In this document: piece by piece, positions 44,073 to 53,873 of the stretch
How positions within the stretch are numbered: the stretch's first letter is position 1
Layout of the letters: each line of letters starts with the position of its first letter
NCBI GenBank assembly: GCA_041749255.1
Contig: JBGTBR010000091.1
Span: 95,610 to 159,609, forward strand
Source: JABDLO01 sp041749255
Lineage (GTDB): Bacteria > Bacteroidota > Bacteroidia > Chitinophagales > Saprospiraceae
Direction: 5' to 3'
DNA: 64,000 bases
Translations under genes and position numbers: made by a program
Notes under the pieces: model-generated
Databases searched by the model: none
What the model was told of the DNA's origin: nothing
Seen by the model: only the letters and a program-made list of their open reading frames with translations

Positions 44073-44930
44073 ATGTTCATCTTTTCAGACAAATTTTTCA
44101 TCTTCATTGGATTGTTACTTACAGTCAATGCTGTTGCGCAAAGTGGTTGGACAAGATCAAAAGGAGGTTTTTTTGGAAAACTTGATTTATCACATCTTTC
44201 TTCCGATACCTATTACACACCCCAGGGTGTTGCTTTAGAAACGAGTACTTTTCGTCAAACTTCATTGAACTGGTATGGAGAATATGGCATATCTGACCGA
44301 TGGACTTTAATCACCAGCATGCCCCTGTTGAGAAGTAACTCATTCGAAACAACTGAATCCGTATACGGAATAGGAGATCTGAAATTGGAAATCAAGTATA
44401 GGCTGTTCTCTAATTCCGATTGGCCAATAGCCATAAGTATAGCTCCTGAATTGCCTATAGGCAGACGAAATGCATTTGCTGCAAGTAAAGATAACCCTCA
44501 GGACAGAATTAATCTGCCCACGGGTGATGGAGAGTTTAATATCTGGGGAAGTATAGCTGCTTCTAAATCCATAGGTAAGGCATACGGATCCATTTTCGGC
44601 GCTTATAATTTCAGAACACAATATGAAGGACTCTCCTTCAGAGATTTATACCAATTCGGAATTGAATTAGGAGTCAGCCCTATGAACAATCTTTGGTTGA
44701 ATACCAAGTTAAGGGCTCAGTTTTCTACCGGCGAAAGTGAACATCCTGAATTGGGATTTGTAAGGGGAGACGGAACGACTTATACATTGTATAGCCTTGA
44801 GGCATTTTACAAATTGAATGAAAACATTGGAATGGCAGCCACATTCTTATCAGGATCGGATTTTATTGCCCCGTTTAGAAATATATATATTGCTCCATTC
44901 TTTTCTATAGGGCTTATTTATGAAAAATAA
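44073..44930 (+). CDS. Putative outer-membrane beta-barrel protein
   Basis: A 285-residue protein with a signal peptide (FIFIGLLLTVNAVAQ) and an alternating amphipathic strand pattern (GGFFGKLDLSHLSSDTYY, LNWYGEYGISDRWTLITSMPLL, DLKLEIKYRLFSNSDWPIAISIAPELPIG) ending in FFSIGLIYEK. It resembles the MetA-pathway/transporter-like barrel family (PF13557-like). No catalytic motif is present. It may work with the DM13-like lipoprotein gene 100 nt downstream, but that gene has its own promoter motif. Confidence 0.75.
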   Translation: MFIFSDKFFIFIGLLLTVNAVAQSGWTRSKGGFFGKLDLSHLSSDTYYTPQGVALETSTFRQTSLNWYGEYGISDRWTLITSMPLLRSNSFETTESVYGIGDLKLEIKYRLFSNSDWPIAISIAPELPIGRRNAFAASKDNPQDRINLPTGDGEFNIWGSIAASKSIGKAYGSIFGAYNFRTQYEGLSFRDLYQFGIELGVSPMNNLWLNTKLRAQFSTGESEHPELGFVRGDGTTYTLYSLEAFYKLNENIGMAATFLSGSDFIAPFRNIYIAPFFSIGLIYEK

Positions 44931-44949
44931 TGATTTAATTTTAATGTTA

Positions 44950-44957
44950 TACCTTTG
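44950..44957 (+). promoter_or_regulatory. -7 element for the DM13-like gene
   Basis: TACCTTTG matches TAnnTTTG exactly and is followed by TATTC, 75 nt before the ATG at 45032. No TTG was seen at the ideal -33 position. Confidence 0.42.
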
Positions 44958-45031
44958 TATTCATTCACTTTGATTATTAAAGTATAGAATTTTGATTAGT
45001 AACTATTAATGATTTATTAAACTTCAATTTC

Positions 45032-45472
45032 ATGAAAATAGCATTTCAAATCATAGGATTATTCTTTATTATCACTCTTATCACGTGTACTGAAGATACA
45101 TCCATGCCAGGTGATCCGGACACCTCAGGTCCAGAAAATTTTACTGCACTTTTTGAAGGTAGCTTTATGGGGCAAAACGGTTATTCCGCCTCAGGTACAA
45201 CCAAACTGGGTAAAGATGATTTAAACAATTATTGGGTAAGATTAGATAACAATTTTAATACCACCTTTGCTACCGGTTCTGTCACCATGTACTTATCCAA
45301 GCAATCGAATTTAAACCTTCCTGCAACCGATCAGCATATAAAACTTGGAGTGATAAATAAAAAAGGCCAACACTATTTTAAATTAAATAATGAGCCAACA
45401 TCGGATTTCAAGTTTGTTATTGTTTGGTGTGCACCGGCAAAGATTCAATTTGGTGTAGCCCCACTTAATTAA
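45032..45472 (+). CDS. DM13-domain-like lipoprotein
   Basis: A 146-residue lipoprotein (LITC lipobox, Cys19). The mature region follows the DM13 pattern: FEGSFMGQNGYSASGTTKL, TGSVTMYLSKQ, IKLGVINKKGQHYFKL and the end signature FVIVWCAPAKIQFGVAPL with the conserved Cys. DM13 domains are proposed electron-transfer or redox modules. Assignment is by motif pattern only. It may be redox-active at the cell envelope. Confidence 0.72.
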   Translation: MKIAFQIIGLFFIITLITCTEDTSMPGDPDTSGPENFTALFEGSFMGQNGYSASGTTKLGKDDLNNYWVRLDNNFNTTFATGSVTMYLSKQSNLNLPATDQHIKLGVINKKGQHYFKLNNEPTSDFKFVIVWCAPAKIQFGVAPLN

Positions 45473-45684
45473 AGCTGAATTCAAATCTGATTTCAACTGG
45501 AACTGGTGGTTTTCTCGTCATTCCTACTAAAACGTTGGGGGGCAGGTAGGCACATTTCCTTCTTTCGGGTAACAATACCGCCGAAATAAATTCTATTTCA
45601 ATATTAAACCACGAATTAAATTCTCCCTTTGAGTATTAACTTAACAGGTACAAATATGTAGTTCTTCCTTTGATGAACAAGTAA

Positions 45685-46209
45685 TTATAAGTCTTTTCTC
45701 ATAATGTAATCCGTATGATCTTCCGTTATAAAACGAAAAATACACGTATCTACATTTCGGTATCCATTTCTTTCGTAAAACCTGCAAGCGTCGGTATTCT
45801 GATCCCATACACTCAACCAAATAAATGAACACGACAAGAGAATGGCCTCCTTCTCCAACCATTGCAATACATTTTTTCCAATACCGCTCTTTTGAAATGG
45901 TTGTAAAATATAAATCCTTTCTAAATGAAATCCATTTTCTCTGTCCTTGTATTTTCCAACCTGAGCATCTCCGGTATTGTATTTAACATATCCGGCTATC
46001 TCATCTTTATGAATTATAAAATAAAAATGGCTACCCTCTGTATACCATTCCTTTTCAAGGTTTTTAATAGAAAGGTTTTCATGCAAATACACATCCATTA
46101 AATCGGATCTTGTTTTCTGTGCATAGGCATCAAAAAATGTTTTTTTACTGATCTTTTGGAGAGTACTTAAATCTTCTTTTTTTACTCTTCTGAAAAGGAA
46201 CTGTTCCAT
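45685..46209 (-). CDS. GNAT-family N-acetyltransferase
   Basis: A 174-residue acetyltransferase. Acetyl-CoA-binding motif A is visible as LERIYILQPFQKSGIGKNVLQWLEKEA (QxxGIGK), followed by the motif B-type FIWLSVWDQNTDACRFYERNGY. The N-terminus (FLFRRVKKEDLSTLQKIS) is standard. The substrate is unknown. It is a single-gene unit between the DM13-like and SLC13 genes. Confidence 0.88.
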   Translation of the reverse strand: MEQFLFRRVKKEDLSTLQKISKKTFFDAYAQKTRSDLMDVYLHENLSIKNLEKEWYTEGSHFYFIIHKDEIAGYVKYNTGDAQVGKYKDRENGFHLERIYILQPFQKSGIGKNVLQWLEKEAILLSCSFIWLSVWDQNTDACRFYERNGYRNVDTCIFRFITEDHTDYIMRKDL

Positions 46210-46255
46210 ATAATCTCAATATGAATTATTGTTACAATAAGATTCAATTTGTAGA

Positions 46256-47716
46256 CTATGTCCACATTTTTACAATAAAATATACCCAAAAAATAATAAG
46301 TACGGGTCCTCCTAAACCTAAGATAACACCACCAAAACGAAAATCTTTGGCATTCACCATTCCAGTACTAAATGCAATGGCATTGGGTGGAGTTGATACA
46401 GGAAAAAATAATGCGCAACTTGCACTTAAACCAATTACCAATGGTAATATCAATGGATCTACTCCAGGCCATAAACCGGCGGCAGGTATAAGTATTGAAG
46501 CAGCCGCTGTATTGCTCATGACATTGGCAGCTAAAACCGTAATAAAAGCAAATATGATAATCATCGCCATTAACGGAAAATGAACATTTTTAAGATGTTC
46601 AATAAAGCTCGCAGCTATGCCCGTTTCCTGTATTGCAAGACCTAACGACAAACCGCCGGCTACCAGCATTAAAGTATCCCAGGGTAACTGACGTACATCT
46701 TCAGCAGTTATAATGCCTGTCATGGTCAGTGCAATGATAGGAATTCCAGATACTGCCGCCATAGGAATGGGATGCAATCCATCAGTCAGCCAAAGGAATA
46801 CGGTAAGTCCCAAAATCGATAAAACAACCCTTCTTTGTATTCTGCGCTCAGTTGAATAGATGTACTCTTCATCTGTTTCTTCTCTCTCCCCTCCAAATAT
46901 AGAACTGATATCAATTTCTGCTCCTCGGATATCGTATTTACGTGTCAATGCCCACCAAAAGAGTATGATTAAAACGGCAGATAAAGGGATACCTACAACC
47001 ATCCATTCAAAAAAACCGACGTGAAAATCGATCATTTCCATTCGATTGATAGAGTCGACTGCAACCGCATTGGGTGGTGAGCCAATAATGGTACCCATTC
47101 CTCCAATAGCGGCTGCTCCAGGAACACCTAACAAAATGGCTTTTGAAAGTGAAGATTGTTTGCCCACCTGATGTACAAGTGGAGTTATGGATGCAATCAT
47201 CATCGCTGTAGTCGCCGTATTAGACATGACCATGGACGCCAGTGCTGTTACCACCATGATTGCTAATAGGAGGTGAATGGGATTGTCACTATACTTTGAA
47301 ATGGTTAACTTAAACAATTGAAGATCCAGTCCGGTTTTTCGCATGGCTTCAGCGAGAAAAAATCCACCCAACAAAAGCCAAATAACGCTATCCGACCATT
47401 TGTTGACAAATGCCATAACATCGATATCCGTCATCTCCGCTACTTCTGGTTGGCCCAGGAAAAACACCAAAAAACCAATAATCATAATACCTACCGCAAA
47501 TGGAGGAATGGCCTCTGTAATCCATAAACTTATTGAGAAAAATAGCAAGAAAAGAACATAAAGCTGTGGCGCCTGAAATGAATCTTCTTTTAAAAGATAA
47601 GTTAACAAAAGCGATACGAGGATAGATCCCATAAACTGAATTAACCGGGTCTGGGTTTCAACCTTTATGGCTAACTTTTTTAATTGGAGTGAAGAGGCTC
47701 TTCGGGAATCGGACAT
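46256..47716 (-). CDS. SLC13/DASS family Na+-coupled anion symporter
   Basis: A 486-residue permease with about 12 hydrophobic segments and two SNT signatures (MVMSNTATTAMMIASITPL and NVMSNTAAASILIPAAG), the substrate and Na+ sites of the divalent-anion symporters. Other features are ITEAIPPFAVGIMIIG and GMGTIIGSPPNAVAV. It probably imports a dicarboxylate or sulfate; the substrate is not resolved. It has a cytoplasmic N-terminal extension of about 35 residues. The repeat-word field locus B begins about 200 nt beyond its start codon. Confidence 0.9.
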   Translation of the reverse strand: MSDSRRASSLQLKKLAIKVETQTRLIQFMGSILVSLLLTYLLKEDSFQAPQLYVLFLLFFSISLWITEAIPPFAVGIMIIGFLVFFLGQPEVAEMTDIDVMAFVNKWSDSVIWLLLGGFFLAEAMRKTGLDLQLFKLTISKYSDNPIHLLLAIMVVTALASMVMSNTATTAMMIASITPLVHQVGKQSSLSKAILLGVPGAAAIGGMGTIIGSPPNAVAVDSINRMEMIDFHVGFFEWMVVGIPLSAVLIILFWWALTRKYDIRGAEIDISSIFGGEREETDEEYIYSTERRIQRRVVLSILGLTVFLWLTDGLHPIPMAAVSGIPIIALTMTGIITAEDVRQLPWDTLMLVAGGLSLGLAIQETGIAASFIEHLKNVHFPLMAMIIIFAFITVLAANVMSNTAAASILIPAAGLWPGVDPLILPLVIGLSASCALFFPVSTPPNAIAFSTGMVNAKDFRFGGVILGLGGPVLIIFWVYFIVKMWT

Positions 47717-47923
47717 AAATGCAATATTTTTCTATTCAGTAACATTTTTTTCAATTCCCAAATTCACTTTGCCGTAAATCTGGACTGATAAAAACCTTGA
47801 TGACATGTTTGAAATGATCATATTTTAACGGAATTAAAATTAATTCATGGCCTTTGTCAAAAGAGTGTAAAGTTATTGATTTACGGTGTTAATGGAAATA
47901 ATACATGTGAAAATCTTGGGATC

Positions 47924-48418
47924 GTTGAGGTTAAGGTTGAGGTTTTCGCCTTCGGAAGGTCGAAAAAACGTAAACGGTGAGCAGTGAACTGTAAACGTTC
48001 AGAAGGTCAGAAGGTCAGAAGGTCAGAAAGTCTAAAAGTCTAAATGTCTAAATGTCGAAGGTCGGAAAATCGTAACCAAGTTGAAAGTTGAAAGTTTGAA
48101 AGTTGAAAGCCGGAAGGTTGAGGCAAAGGTTAAGGCAGAGTAAGTGAGGAAGTCTATGGGTTAGTCATTTGGCTATGCCGTGATTTGCTTCGCGTCATTT
48201 GGCTGCGCCGTCATTTATTGTCATTTCCACGCGTTCTGCCAAAAGCTAACTGCTAAAGGCTAAAAGCTTTTTTTGCTACGAGCTACCAACTACGAGCTAC
48301 GAGCTAAAATGATGTTGAGGTTGAGGTTTCTGCATTGGCAGTTAGCAGTTCGCTTTTTCTAAATGCCTAAATAACATTAATACCATTCTCTGTTCACCGT
48401 TCTCTGTTCACCGTTGAC
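47924..48418. repeat. Field of short degenerate repeat words (locus B)
   Basis: This is a second field of the same vocabulary as locus A (20788-21600). It opens with ttgaggttaaggttgagg, then has seven head-to-tail 8-nt units at 48001-48056 (agaaggtc x3, agaaagtc, taaaagtc, taaatgtc x2). The cgtcatttattgtcattt, gctaactgct, gctttttttgctac and ctacgagcta blocks follow in the same order as in A, and it ends with a tandem ttctctgttcaccg pair. An inverted relative of the last word (aacggtgagcagtgaac) lies near 47976. No coding frame is credible. Together with 47717-47923 it fills the gap before the IscS gene. Confidence 0.8.
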
Positions 48419-48424
48419 ATAGAA

Positions 48425-49627
48425 CTAATCCAGATCTACTCCTTCTTTATACATTTCCCAAATCGGGCTTTGGCTTCTTAAGCGATTGACTCCATTTTTG
48501 AAGGCATCAATCACATATTCAATTTCTTCCTCCTTTGTATACCGCCCTAAAGAAAACCGGATACTGGATTGAGCCTGATTCTTGTTTTTACCCATGGCCA
48601 TAAGTACATGTGAAGGCTCTAGAGAGGCAGAAGTGCATGCAGAGCCAGTTGCTACTGCAATTTGGCGATTAAGAGACATGAGCAATTCCTCAGCTTCTAA
48701 GTAGAGAAAAGCTAAGTTGGAAACATGAGGCAATCGCTGATCAGTTTTGCCATTGATATATACCGCTTCGAGCTCTGAAGTTAAAGATGATTCTAACTTG
48801 TGGCGAAGATGAGCCAATCTTTTTGACTCTGATTTCATCAACTTTCCACACAAATTTACCGCTTCTCCAAACCCAACAATACCCGGAACATTAAGGGTGC
48901 CGGCTCTGATCCCTTTTTCGTGCCCTCCCCCATCCAACTGACCAATGACCTTGACGCGTGGATCTTTTCGACTCATATACAGCATGCCTACCCCTTTTGG
49001 ACCGTATAATTTATGAGCTGAAGCAGCCAATATATGTACTCCTGAATCCCTTGGATGAACCTTAATCTTTCCTAAAGCCTGGGTAGCATCACTGAATAAC
49101 AGGACATCTTTCTTTTCGCATATCTGTCCTATTTTTTCCATGGGTTGAATGATGCCGGTTTCATTATTGGCCCACATAATACTTACAAGTACAGTATCTG
49201 GCCTTATTGCTTTTTCTAGCATATCTAAATGTACCAGACCTTCTGAATCTACCTCGAGATAAGTAATTTCACCTCCCGATTTTTCAATTTTCCGACATGT
49301 ATCCAATACTGCTTTATGTTCGGTATTACATGTGATTATGTGGTTTCCCTTTTTCGCATACGCTTCAAATACACCTTTCATGGCTAGATTGACAGACTCA
49401 GTTGCTCCTGAAGTAAATATAATTTCGTCTTCACCCGCATTTATTAGTGATGAGATCTGTTCTCTGGCTCTTTCCACTGATTCACTGGCTTCCCATCCAT
49501 ATGAATGAGTTCTGCTCGCGGCATTTCCATATTTATTCGTTAAAAATGGGATCATAACATCCAATACCTGTGGATCTACAGGTGTGGTAGAATTGTAATC
49601 CAGATATATTCTTTTATCATCATTCAT
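48425..49627 (-). CDS. Cysteine desulfurase (IscS/NifS type)
   Basis: A 400-residue PLP enzyme that takes sulfur from cysteine for Fe-S cluster and thionucleoside synthesis. Key residues are visible: His104 (TEHKAVL), Asp180 and Gln183 (SDATQALGK), PLP lysine Lys206 (SAHKLYGPKG) and active-site Cys331 in TGSACTSASLEPSHVL. The ATG at 49627 is chosen because the frame upstream begins only with TTG. No iscU or suf genes are in the window. Its 3' end lies seven nt after the repeat-word field. Confidence 0.93.
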   Translation of the reverse strand: MNDDKRIYLDYNSTTPVDPQVLDVMIPFLTNKYGNAASRTHSYGWEASESVERAREQISSLINAGEDEIIFTSGATESVNLAMKGVFEAYAKKGNHIITCNTEHKAVLDTCRKIEKSGGEITYLEVDSEGLVHLDMLEKAIRPDTVLVSIMWANNETGIIQPMEKIGQICEKKDVLLFSDATQALGKIKVHPRDSGVHILAASAHKLYGPKGVGMLYMSRKDPRVKVIGQLDGGGHEKGIRAGTLNVPGIVGFGEAVNLCGKLMKSESKRLAHLRHKLESSLTSELEAVYINGKTDQRLPHVSNLAFLYLEAEELLMSLNRQIAVATGSACTSASLEPSHVLMAMGKNKNQAQSSIRFSLGRYTKEEEIEYVIDAFKNGVNRLRSQSPIWEMYKEGVDLD

Positions 49628-49636
49628 TGGTCTCAA

Positions 49637-50088
49637 TATACAAAATAAAAAAGCGTACTAAATTAATTTATCGAAACAGGCATTATTCATAATCTGTGAT
49701 TATAAAGTGATAATAAATATAACCCTTTTCATATAACAAACAGTTTGACTGTAACGTGAGAAAAAAATAATATGTTCATACTGACTTATGCCCCATTATT
49801 TCACACCAGTATCGGAATTGATTTTATTGTTAAACAATCAAATAATTTATTTGATTAAATCATTTATATTTAACATAGTAAACAAATAAATAAATTATAA
49901 TACGAATTTGCTTCCACACCTGATTCCTCCATTGTAAAGGGTGGTCATTTGATTGAAGAGCTTTCTCCATTCGCTTATATTACTATCGTGTTATTATTGC
50001 TATCTTTGTGTAATGGTTACAAAAGATGTATTATCCGTTTTTCCTGGCTAAAATGTATTAATTCCCTTTTGCCGACAATTACATTCCT
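49637..50088. other. Gene-free divergent region with one -7 motif
   Basis: The 452-nt AT-rich stretch between the IscS gene (-) and the mutase-like gene (+) shows no credible gene. TATCTTTG at 50001-50008 on the + strand is an exact TAnnTTTG match and a probable promoter for the mutase-like gene (ATG 81 nt after its last base). Confidence 0.45.
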
Positions 50089-50982
50089 ATGTTTAAAAGT
50101 TTTAAAAAATCCGATCGCACCTCATGGCTAGAGCTGATTGAAAAGGAAATTAAGGGTAGAATGAATGTAAAAGATACCATTCAGGACTTAGCTGGAAATA
50201 TAAGGTTGCATCCATTTGTTGACGAAAGTAACCGCATATTCAACCCGGTTATCCACAGTTTTCCAACCCATGTTGTTGCCGGTATTTCGATAGACAGTCA
50301 TTTTACCAATCCGCAATTACTTCAACTGTTGAATATCGGAGTCGGTGCAATATTATTGGATGAACGTTTCACTGGAGACATAAATACATTAATAGAAGGT
50401 GTTCAGATCAATTTACTGACATTCATTGTACTTAATAATCTCCCTGTGTATAATGAAATTTCAATTCGCATGAAGAAAGACTACCGGGATAATAAATCGA
50501 ATGTTTTTCATGTAGAAAGTCTGCAACATATAATTCAGACTAATGCTTTTTATACAGACCCGTCGTACAACCTACATTGTAAAAAAATTCTAGATGAGAG
50601 CATAGCTCAGGGTCTGGTCATGATATGTTTAAGCAATCAACTTTTGTTTCAAACGGCACTCATCAGAGCCATTCGACTATATGGTCAGGAAAACTACAGT
50701 GGAAGTTCTTTCATCATTTCAGGAATATGCGATCACAAAATTTCCTATGATGAAGAACGCCTCATCAGTGATACCGCACAATCCTTGTCCGCTAGAACCG
50801 GAGGTATAGATGTGGTTTTTAACTCACTTCCTACGGAAGACATTACGTCTTTTCAAACAGAAAAAATACATATTCAGAATATACTCGAAATGGAGTCAAA
50901 ATTAAACCAGGTAAAAGATCCTTTTGCCGGTAGTTACTATATTGAACAAATAACAGCTCAGATACTACAATCATGGTCATAA
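50089..50982 (+). CDS. Shortened methylmalonyl-CoA mutase small-subunit-like protein
   Basis: A 297-residue protein similar at both ends to the non-catalytic (small) subunit of methylmalonyl-CoA mutase. The N-terminus has WLELIEKEIKGRMNVKDTIQDLAGNIRLHPFVDE, and the C-terminus resembles the end of the mutase TIM barrel (ESKLNQVKDPFAGSYYIEQIT). It is much shorter than the usual small subunits and has no B12-binding domain. It is followed 65 nt later by meaB. The catalytic subunit, normally adjacent, is absent. It may be an accessory partner for a mutase encoded elsewhere, or a decaying copy; no frameshift is seen. Confidence 0.7.
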   Translation: MFKSFKKSDRTSWLELIEKEIKGRMNVKDTIQDLAGNIRLHPFVDESNRIFNPVIHSFPTHVVAGISIDSHFTNPQLLQLLNIGVGAILLDERFTGDINTLIEGVQINLLTFIVLNNLPVYNEISIRMKKDYRDNKSNVFHVESLQHIIQTNAFYTDPSYNLHCKKILDESIAQGLVMICLSNQLLFQTALIRAIRLYGQENYSGSSFIISGICDHKISYDEERLISDTAQSLSARTGGIDVVFNSLPTEDITSFQTEKIHIQNILEMESKLNQVKDPFAGSYYIEQITAQILQSWS

Positions 50983-51047
50983 TCAGGAAAGATTGCACTC
51001 ATTTCCGGGTCTGTTACAGACGTTAAGATTATTTCAATTCGCTACTT

Positions 51048-52064
51048 ATGGAGATCAATAAGTCATATCACTCAGAAAAGTACGAACAGAAAAAAGACTT
51101 ACAATATTTTTTGAAAGGCATCAAAAATGGGAATCGATTTATACTGAGTGAAGCGATTACATTAATCGAAAGCACGAACCTGGAAAAACGAAATCTTGCT
51201 TTGAAAATCCTAAAGGAGCTACCTGTTTTGACCCATTCTACGATTCGCATAGGAATCACCGGTTCTCCAGGAGTGGGTAAAAGCACCTTTCTTGATACCC
51301 TGGGGAAAATGCTAACAGCTTTGGGTAAAAAAATAGCCATTCTCGCTATTGATCCCAGTAGTCGACTTACCAAAGGCAGTATTCTGGGCGATAAAACAAG
51401 AATGGAACAATTGTCAAAAGATCCAAATGCTTTTATTCGTCCCACGGCATCGGGAACATTGCTGGGTGGTGTTTCAGCAGCTACAAGAGAAGCCGTAGAT
51501 CTTTGCGAGGCAGCCGGATTCGATGTTATATTTATAGAAACGGTTGGAGTAGGACAATCTGAAACTGAAATAGTAAACCTGGTAGATATTTTTTGTCTGA
51601 TGATTCTTCCCGGAGCCGGTGATGAAATCCAGGGCATTAAAAGAGGAATTACAGAAATGGCCAATCTCGTGATCGTAAATAAAGCTGATGGAGACAGAAA
51701 ATTACAGGCTCTTGAAACAAGCAAGCAATATGAAAATGCTTTTAAGCTTCTTCCTTCGCGACTGCCCGGTTGGAAAACGAAAGTATTGACTTGTTCAGGC
51801 TTGACAGGAGATGGATTATCCGATGTTTGGAATAATATAAACGAAGTGATCAACCATGCCCACAAGACTTCTTTTTTTCACCATCAAAGAAAAAAACAAA
51901 GAGAAATTTGGTTTGATGAAATTTCCAGAAATATGATCATTCAGTATTATTTAGAAAAACAATCCAGCGCTGATTATATTGTGACATTGAGGTCATCCGT
52001 TTTAAAAGGTGAGTTGACTTTTTACGAAGCACTTCTCACTTTATCGGATGAATTAAAAAAATAG
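51048..52064 (+). CDS. meaB: MeaB-type G-protein chaperone of methylmalonyl-CoA mutase
   Basis: A 338-residue P-loop GTPase (ArgK/MeaB) that loads and protects the B12 cofactor of methylmalonyl-CoA mutase. Walker A is GSPGVGKST (72-80), and the family signatures AIDPSSRLTKGSILGDKTRM, FIRPTASGTLLGGVS and ETVGVGQSE are present, as is NKADGD for base recognition. It lies between the shortened mutase-like gene and the M23 peptidase gene, with 65 and 14 nt gaps. Confidence 0.94.
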   Translation: MEINKSYHSEKYEQKKDLQYFLKGIKNGNRFILSEAITLIESTNLEKRNLALKILKELPVLTHSTIRIGITGSPGVGKSTFLDTLGKMLTALGKKIAILAIDPSSRLTKGSILGDKTRMEQLSKDPNAFIRPTASGTLLGGVSAATREAVDLCEAAGFDVIFIETVGVGQSETEIVNLVDIFCLMILPGAGDEIQGIKRGITEMANLVIVNKADGDRKLQALETSKQYENAFKLLPSRLPGWKTKVLTCSGLTGDGLSDVWNNINEVINHAHKTSFFHHQRKKQREIWFDEISRNMIIQYYLEKQSSADYIVTLRSSVLKGELTFYEALLTLSDELKK

Positions 52065-52078
52065 TTGATTTGGATGTT

Positions 52079-53809
52079 ATGAACCGATTTTTATTTATCG
52101 TTGGTATTTATTTTTTAGTTGCGAATGTTCATGCACAGTTTATGTCTAACGGTGCGTATGAAGATGTGTCAGAAGAAAATACATTTCGCTCTCCCGTAGA
52201 CAGGCCTATCGTTCTTGCAGGAAATTTTGCAGAACTTAGGCATACCCATTTTCATATGGGAATAGACATTAAACCCCAGGCTGCCAATGGTAGAGATAGC
52301 ATCAGATCTGTAGGCCAGGGATATATATCCAGAATAAGAATACAACCAGGTGGTTACGGTCAAGCTGTTTACATTGATCATCCAAATGGATATACCAGTG
52401 TATATGCCCACTTGAGCGAGATACGGACCGATGTGGAACTATACATATCAGAATGGCAGAAAAGCTTAGAATCTTTTAGCGTTGACCTCTACCCCAGTCC
52501 ATCCAGGTTTCCTTTAGCAAAAGGAGAATATATAGGACTGATGGGAAATACAGGACATTCATATGCCAAGCACTTGCATTTTGAAATAAGAGAGACCGAA
52601 AGTGAAATCCCTGTAAATCCTGCCCTATTTGGAATAAGAGCCAAAGACACCCGCCCACCAACGATACAATCTGTAGATATACACAGACTAAGTCCGACCT
52701 TAATACCTGAAAGCGAAAGAACGTACCAGCCCATTCACAGAAAAGGTAATCATTTTACAATTGGAAATGGAAAAATATCCTTTCCTGCCTGGAGAGCAGG
52801 AATTTTGATACAGGCCTACGATCAATTAGATGGAGCCCCGAATAGAAATGGAGTGTACGAAAAGCGAATGTATGTGGACGACACCCTTTATTTTGCTTCC
52901 ATCATGAATAAAATTTCTTTCGCTGAAACCAGATATATCAATTCTTACGTGCATTATCCGGAAAAACAAAGCAGAAAGAGAACCATTACCAGATTGTATC
53001 GCCTCCCGGGCAATCCATTAAGCATTTATGATACCATTGTAGGAAACGGGTCTATTCAACTTTTTAAAGATAAACCCAGATCTATTAGGATTGAATTAAA
53101 AGATGTGGAGGGGAATACCACTACTTTGAATTTTGATATAGTTAGAGACGAAAAAATAAAAAGTGCTGAATCTTTTAACAATCATCACTTTATACCCCAT
53201 CAGGCTTCTACTCAATTAAATATAGAAGGTGCCTTGCTTAATTTACCGCCTAATAGTATGGATAGAGACTATCATATCGAATTAAAAACCGAAGAGGCCA
53301 AAGACGGAACTAAAGCTTATATTTTTGGGAAACCTTATCACATATTATTTCAGCGCGCTAAAATTTCTTTGCCCATCGATCATATAGAATTCGAAAAAAG
53401 ATCCAAAGCAGTAATACTATATCACGATGGGAACCGTGAAATCAGTCTGGGTGGAAGGTTAGAAGGGGATCATATTGTAAGTTTCCACAATCATTTGGGT
53501 AAATTTTACGTGGGTTTCGACACCTCAGCCCCTACAGTAAGGGCAAGACACATTAAATCAAAATATGCACCGGGTGAAAACCTATATTTCTCCATCAGTG
53601 ATAACTTTCCCGTATCCGGCATAGGTAAGGACGTTGAATACCAAGTATATATTAATGATGAACCCCTGATTGCATCATTGAAAGCCATGTCAGGCGTCCT
53701 GACTGTAACGTTACCACCAGATCTCAAATCCGGCACACACCCTTTAATTATACATGTGACCGATGATAGAAATAATAAAAACCAATATACTTTTACTATA
53801 AGAATTTAA
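52079..53809 (+). CDS. M23-family peptidase (LytM-type) with C-terminal extension
   Basis: A 576-residue exported protein (signal peptide MNRFLFIVGIYFLVANVHAQ). The LytM domain (about 45-195) is complete: His59 and Asp63 (HFHMGIDI), His111 in YAHLSEI, and His165/His167 in HLHFEIR, so it should be an active peptidoglycan endopeptidase. The remaining 380 residues are beta-rich, with segments such as GNTTTLNFDI and FVGFDTSAPTVRARHI-like strands that suggest Ig-like domains. The ATG at 52079 is used over an in-frame TTG. It is likely co-transcribed with meaB and bcp. Confidence 0.87.
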   Translation: MNRFLFIVGIYFLVANVHAQFMSNGAYEDVSEENTFRSPVDRPIVLAGNFAELRHTHFHMGIDIKPQAANGRDSIRSVGQGYISRIRIQPGGYGQAVYIDHPNGYTSVYAHLSEIRTDVELYISEWQKSLESFSVDLYPSPSRFPLAKGEYIGLMGNTGHSYAKHLHFEIRETESEIPVNPALFGIRAKDTRPPTIQSVDIHRLSPTLIPESERTYQPIHRKGNHFTIGNGKISFPAWRAGILIQAYDQLDGAPNRNGVYEKRMYVDDTLYFASIMNKISFAETRYINSYVHYPEKQSRKRTITRLYRLPGNPLSIYDTIVGNGSIQLFKDKPRSIRIELKDVEGNTTTLNFDIVRDEKIKSAESFNNHHFIPHQASTQLNIEGALLNLPPNSMDRDYHIELKTEEAKDGTKAYIFGKPYHILFQRAKISLPIDHIEFEKRSKAVILYHDGNREISLGGRLEGDHIVSFHNHLGKFYVGFDTSAPTVRARHIKSKYAPGENLYFSISDNFPVSGIGKDVEYQVYINDEPLIASLKAMSGVLTVTLPPDLKSGTHPLIIHVTDDRNNKNQYTFTIRI

Positions 53810-53873
53810 ATAGTAGAGGTGTAAACCATTGGAAAGTTGTACTGTTACACTGCTAAATAAAAGTAAAACTGTC

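Noticed and set aside
46221..46583. A 120-codon + strand frame over the SLC13 gene end
   Set aside because: It is the shadow of the conserved - strand symporter and has no own start signal or domain.
51068..51865. A 265-codon - strand frame antisense to meaB
   Set aside because: The + strand carries a complete MeaB with all motifs; the antisense product is rich in Ser, Pro and Ile and has no domain.
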